A stretch of DNA of 43,138 bases from JANPJV01 sp031425695 (GTDB taxonomy: Bacteria; Pseudomonadota; Gammaproteobacteria; Xanthomonadales; SZUA-5). The position numbers were made by a program, and so were the translations under genes. Position 1 is the first letter of the stretch. Every line of letters begins with the position of its first letter. Below are positions 40,235 to 43,138 of the stretch, piece by piece. The stretch lies in NCBI GenBank assembly GCA_031425695.1, contig JANPJV010000257.1, positions 1-43,138 of the forward strand. The letters are read 5' to 3'. The notes under the pieces were generated by a model that saw nothing but the letters and a program-made list of their open reading frames with translations, made no database searches and was not told where the DNA came from.

Positions 40235-43021
40235 ATGCCGGATCTCGAAGACCCATCCAGCCTCGAAGACTGGCTGCGCGAGCGCCGGGAAGCGCTCGCA
40301 CGACCGGCTGCCAATGCGGATCTCGACCGGGTGCTGCTCGCCAGCGATTTCGCCTTCGATGAGCTCAAGCGGCGGCCCACGTTGGCCGGACTGCTCGCCA
40401 GCAGGCCGGCAAAGACGCGCAAGCCGACCGCGACCGCGAAAGGAAAAAGCGGCGCGTCGACCGGCCCACCTGCGGCGACTGATCCGGATCTTGCCGGCGC
40501 GCTGCGTCGCTTTCGACGTGCTGGTTCACTGAGCATCCTCATCGACGATGTACTCGGGCGCGATGCGGTCGAGGTGACGCTCGAGCGCACCACGGTGCTG
40601 GCTGAGACCTGTATCGAGCGCGCGTTCGATGCCGCGCGCGCCGAGCTCGTCGCCCGCCATGGCGAACCGCGCGACGAAAGCGGCGCGGTGCAGCCGATCG
40701 TCGTCCTGGGCCTGGGCAAGCTCGGCTCGCGTGAGCTGAATTTCTCGAGCGACATCGACCTCATCGCCAGTTTTCCGCACGCCGGCGAGACCGACGGCCG
40801 GCGCAGCCTCGACAACGAGGATTTCTTCGCACGACTGGTACAGCGCGCAAGTGCACTGCTCGGCGAGACCACCGAGGAAGGCTTCTGCTACCGCGTCGAC
40901 TGGCGCCTGCGACCGTTCGGCAGCGCCGGGCGCCTGTGCTTGAGCTTTGACGCGATGGAGGACTATTACCAGCGCGAGGGTCGCGACTGGGAACGCTTTG
41001 CACTGCTGCGCGCGCGGCCGGTCGGTGGTGATCTCGGCGCGGGGCGCGCGCTGCTCGAGCGCCTGCGTCCTTTCGTCTGGCGGCGCTACTTCGACTACGC
41101 GGCGCTCGAAGGCCTGCGTGAGCTCAAGGCGCTGGTCGACCAGGAGGTGCGCCGGCGCGACCGCGAGCACGACCTCAAGCTCGGTCCCGGTGGCATCCGC
41201 GAGATCGAGTTCCGCGTGCAGCTGGAATCGATCATCCGTGGCGGCCGCGAGCCGGTGCTGCGCGAGGGCAACACGCTGCGGCTGCTGGAATTGCTGGCCG
41301 AGCGCAACGTGCTCGACAGCGAAGAGTCGATGCAGCTGGCTGCCGCTTACCGCTTCCTGCGCCGTCTGGAGAATCGCGTTCAGATGCATCGCGACGAGCA
41401 GACCCATGTGCTGCCCGACGGACCGGTTGCACGCATGCGCTACGCCCTCGGTCTGGGTTATCCCGATTACGCGACGCTCGCGTCGGCGCTCGATGCCCAT
41501 CGTGCTCACGTTTCAGCCGCTTTCGAGCGTTGCCTGCCGCTGGCGAATGCCGCCAAGACGCCGCAGAGCTCCGCATTGGCTGCCGACGCGGCGCTGTGGC
41601 AGGCGGTGGCACCGCTGACCGAACAGGGCACCACCGCGTCCAGTTTGCCCGCCCATCCGTGGGCGCCGCTGCTCAAGCGGCTGGCCGATACCCCGGCCGT
41701 GCGGGCGATGAGCGCACGCGGTCGGGCGCGCCTCGATCGGATCATGCCGCTGGTGCTGGGTGCGTGTGGTCGCGGCACGTCGGCTGACCTGACGCTGGCG
41801 CGCTGGGTCGCCCTGCTCGCCGCGATCGCCGGTCGCACCAGCTATCTGGCCCTGCTGGCCGAGCGGCCCGCCCTGATCGAGCGCGTGCATGAGCTTCTGC
41901 AGGCGAGCGCGTGGCTGGCGCGTGCGCTATCACAATCGCCGATCCTGCTGGACGACCTGCTCGACGCGCGGCTCGCGGTGCACGCGCCGTCCTGCGATGA
42001 GCTGGCGGCGCGGCTGACCCTGGAGCTGAGCGCGGTCGATGCCGGCGACACCGAACACGAGCTCGAGCGCGTGCGCCAGTTCCAGCAGAGCGCACGCCTC
42101 GAGCTCGCGCTGGCCTTTCTCGACGGCCGCGCGGATGCAGCGCGCACGGCATCCGGTCTTGCCGACGTTGCCGACCTGGTGCTCGGGCGCCTGTTCGCGT
42201 TCGCGCTGCGCGACCTCGCACGCGCCCACGGATCCCTGCCGGGCTTCGGCGTCAAGCAGGGACTCGCCATCATTGGCTACGGCAGCCTCGGTGGGCGCGA
42301 GCTCAATTTCAGCTCGGACCTCGATCTGGTCTTTCTCTACGAGGAAGGCCTGCAAGCGCTCGAAAGTGACGGCGAACGCCCGCTCGACGGGCAGCGCTAT
42401 GTGGCGCGCGTGGTCCAGCGCCTGCTCCACTTGTTAACCGTGCAGACGGCCTTTGGGCCGCTCTATGAAATCGATGCGCGGCTGCGTCCCAACGGCAGCA
42501 AGGGCATGCTGGTGACGCCGCTATCGGCCTTCGCGTCCTATCAGCAACGCGAAGCCTGGCTCTGGGAACACCAGGCACTCGTGCGTGCGCGCTGCGTTGC
42601 GGGAGACCCGAAGATCGGTGCCGACTTTGGCGCACTGCGGCAGCAGGTCTTGCTCCGGGCGCGCGACCCGGAAACGGTTGCACGCGAGGTCGCGCAGATG
42701 CGCGAACGCTGGCGCGCGGCGCTAGACCGCAGCGATGCGGACAGCTTCGACCTCAAGCAGGGCCGTGGCGGCTTGGTGGACATCGAGTTTTCGACCCAGC
42801 ACCGGGTGCTGGCGAGCGCGGCACCGGCGACGTCAAGCCCACCGGCGGAGACTGCCGCGCTGCTGGGCTGGCTGGTCGAGCACGCCGATTTCGATCCTGC
42901 CGCCGCAGGGTCGATGGCGCAGGCACACGCCCGCTTGCTCGACCGCGGCCTGCGCTCCGCACTGGCACTGGAAAAGCGCGTGGTGCCGGTGAGTGAGGCG
43001 CCGGCACTGGCGTGGCAGTAG
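40235..43021 (+). CDS. glnE: glutamine synthetase adenylyltransferase/adenylyl-removing enzyme
   Basis: A 928-residue bifunctional GlnE (E. coli 946) that adenylylates and deadenylylates glutamine synthetase in response to PII and glutamine. The two nucleotidyltransferase domains are clear: GLGKLGSRELNFSSDIDL in the N-terminal adenylyl-removase half (D173 and D175, the same numbering as E. coli) and GYGSLGGRELNFSSDLDL in the C-terminal adenylyltransferase half (D695 and D697). An Ala/Lys/Thr-rich loop at about 55-82 replaces part of the usual N-terminal region. It begins 53 nt after alr. A large inverted repeat follows. Confidence 0.97.
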   Translation: MPDLEDPSSLEDWLRERREALARPAANADLDRVLLASDFAFDELKRRPTLAGLLASRPAKTRKPTATAKGKSGASTGPPAATDPDLAGALRRFRRAGSLSILIDDVLGRDAVEVTLERTTVLAETCIERAFDAARAELVARHGEPRDESGAVQPIVVLGLGKLGSRELNFSSDIDLIASFPHAGETDGRRSLDNEDFFARLVQRASALLGETTEEGFCYRVDWRLRPFGSAGRLCLSFDAMEDYYQREGRDWERFALLRARPVGGDLGAGRALLERLRPFVWRRYFDYAALEGLRELKALVDQEVRRRDREHDLKLGPGGIREIEFRVQLESIIRGGREPVLREGNTLRLLELLAERNVLDSEESMQLAAAYRFLRRLENRVQMHRDEQTHVLPDGPVARMRYALGLGYPDYATLASALDAHRAHVSAAFERCLPLANAAKTPQSSALAADAALWQAVAPLTEQGTTASSLPAHPWAPLLKRLADTPAVRAMSARGRARLDRIMPLVLGACGRGTSADLTLARWVALLAAIAGRTSYLALLAERPALIERVHELLQASAWLARALSQSPILLDDLLDARLAVHAPSCDELAARLTLELSAVDAGDTEHELERVRQFQQSARLELALAFLDGRADAARTASGLADVADLVLGRLFAFALRDLARAHGSLPGFGVKQGLAIIGYGSLGGRELNFSSDLDLVFLYEEGLQALESDGERPLDGQRYVARVVQRLLHLLTVQTAFGPLYEIDARLRPNGSKGMLVTPLSAFASYQQREAWLWEHQALVRARCVAGDPKIGADFGALRQQVLLRARDPETVAREVAQMRERWRAALDRSDADSFDLKQGRGGLVDIEFSTQHRVLASAAPATSSPPAETAALLGWLVEHADFDPAAAGSMAQAHARLLDRGLRSALALEKRVVPVSEAPALAWQ

Positions 43022-43030
43022 GCCCCGAGC

Positions 43031-43110
43031 TTTTGGTGGGGGTGCGCTGCGCGCGGGCGCAGTTTATTTTGGGGGGGCCTGCGGGCGCGCCAAGCGCACA
43101 ACCCCCAAAA
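43031..43110 (+). terminator. large imperfect inverted repeat after glnE
   Basis: Arms 43031-43047 (TTTTGGTGGGGGTGCGC) and 43094-43110 (GCGCACAACCCCCAAAA) pair with two mismatches around a G+C-rich core with further mirrored GCGCGC runs. It starts 9 nt after the glnE stop. A role in termination is plausible, though no T tract closes the stem. Confidence 0.4.
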
Positions 43111-43138
43111 TCCCCCACGCCCGACCCAAAGAACGTCC

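Overview
The window is a G+C-rich, densely coded gammaproteobacterial chromosome segment. Gene content and order point to the Xanthomonadales/Lysobacterales, near Pseudomonas in synteny; I cannot name the genus from sequence alone. It carries 29 protein genes. I saw no rRNA, tRNA, prophage, CRISPR array, integrase or transposase gene.

Layout. 84-5460 (minus): yhdP and rng. 5710-9872 (minus): maf, rlmH, rsfS, nadD, holA, a housekeeping block of nucleotide quality control, ribosome maturation, NAD synthesis and DNA polymerase III. 10116-24670 (minus): pilG-pilH-pilI-pilJ-chpA-chpB-chpC, the chemosensory pathway of type IV pilus twitching, with a 2687-residue ChpA and no methyltransferase gene (pilK). 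25121-26963 (plus): gshB and a TonB3-like gene, divergent from pilG. 27196-30897 (minus): a DUF1800-DUF1501 pair set into an otherwise Pseudomonas-like order. 31138-35536 (plus): yqgE, ruvX, pyrR, pyrB, pyrC', then a lipoprotein gene; the first five overlap end to start. 35764-38076 (minus): rubredoxin and a PqqU-type TonB-dependent receptor. 38169-43021 (plus): thiE, alr, glnE.

How the genes work together. The Chp cluster forms one pathway: the PilJ receptor, PilI and ChpC as CheW adaptors, the ChpA hybrid kinase, PilG and PilH as receivers, and ChpB as methylesterase. The TonB homologue beside it resembles the TonB3 linked to twitching in Pseudomonas. PyrB with the catalytically degenerate PyrC' should form the class A aspartate transcarbamoylase complex.

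The most unusual content is between the genes. Two copies of a transposase-less element of about 270 bp, with terminal inverted repeats and CTAG ends, sit between co-directional genes; one apparently entered a 9-nt gap and left both the upstream stop codon and the downstream ribosome binding site intact. Four intergenic islands carry short tandem repeats with unit lengths of about 7, 8 or 9-10 bp, each arranged as a facing inverted pair around a core of about 20-90 nt. A 27-bp REP-like motif occurs twice, and a 35-bp near-perfect inverted repeat lies in the gap between convergent genes.
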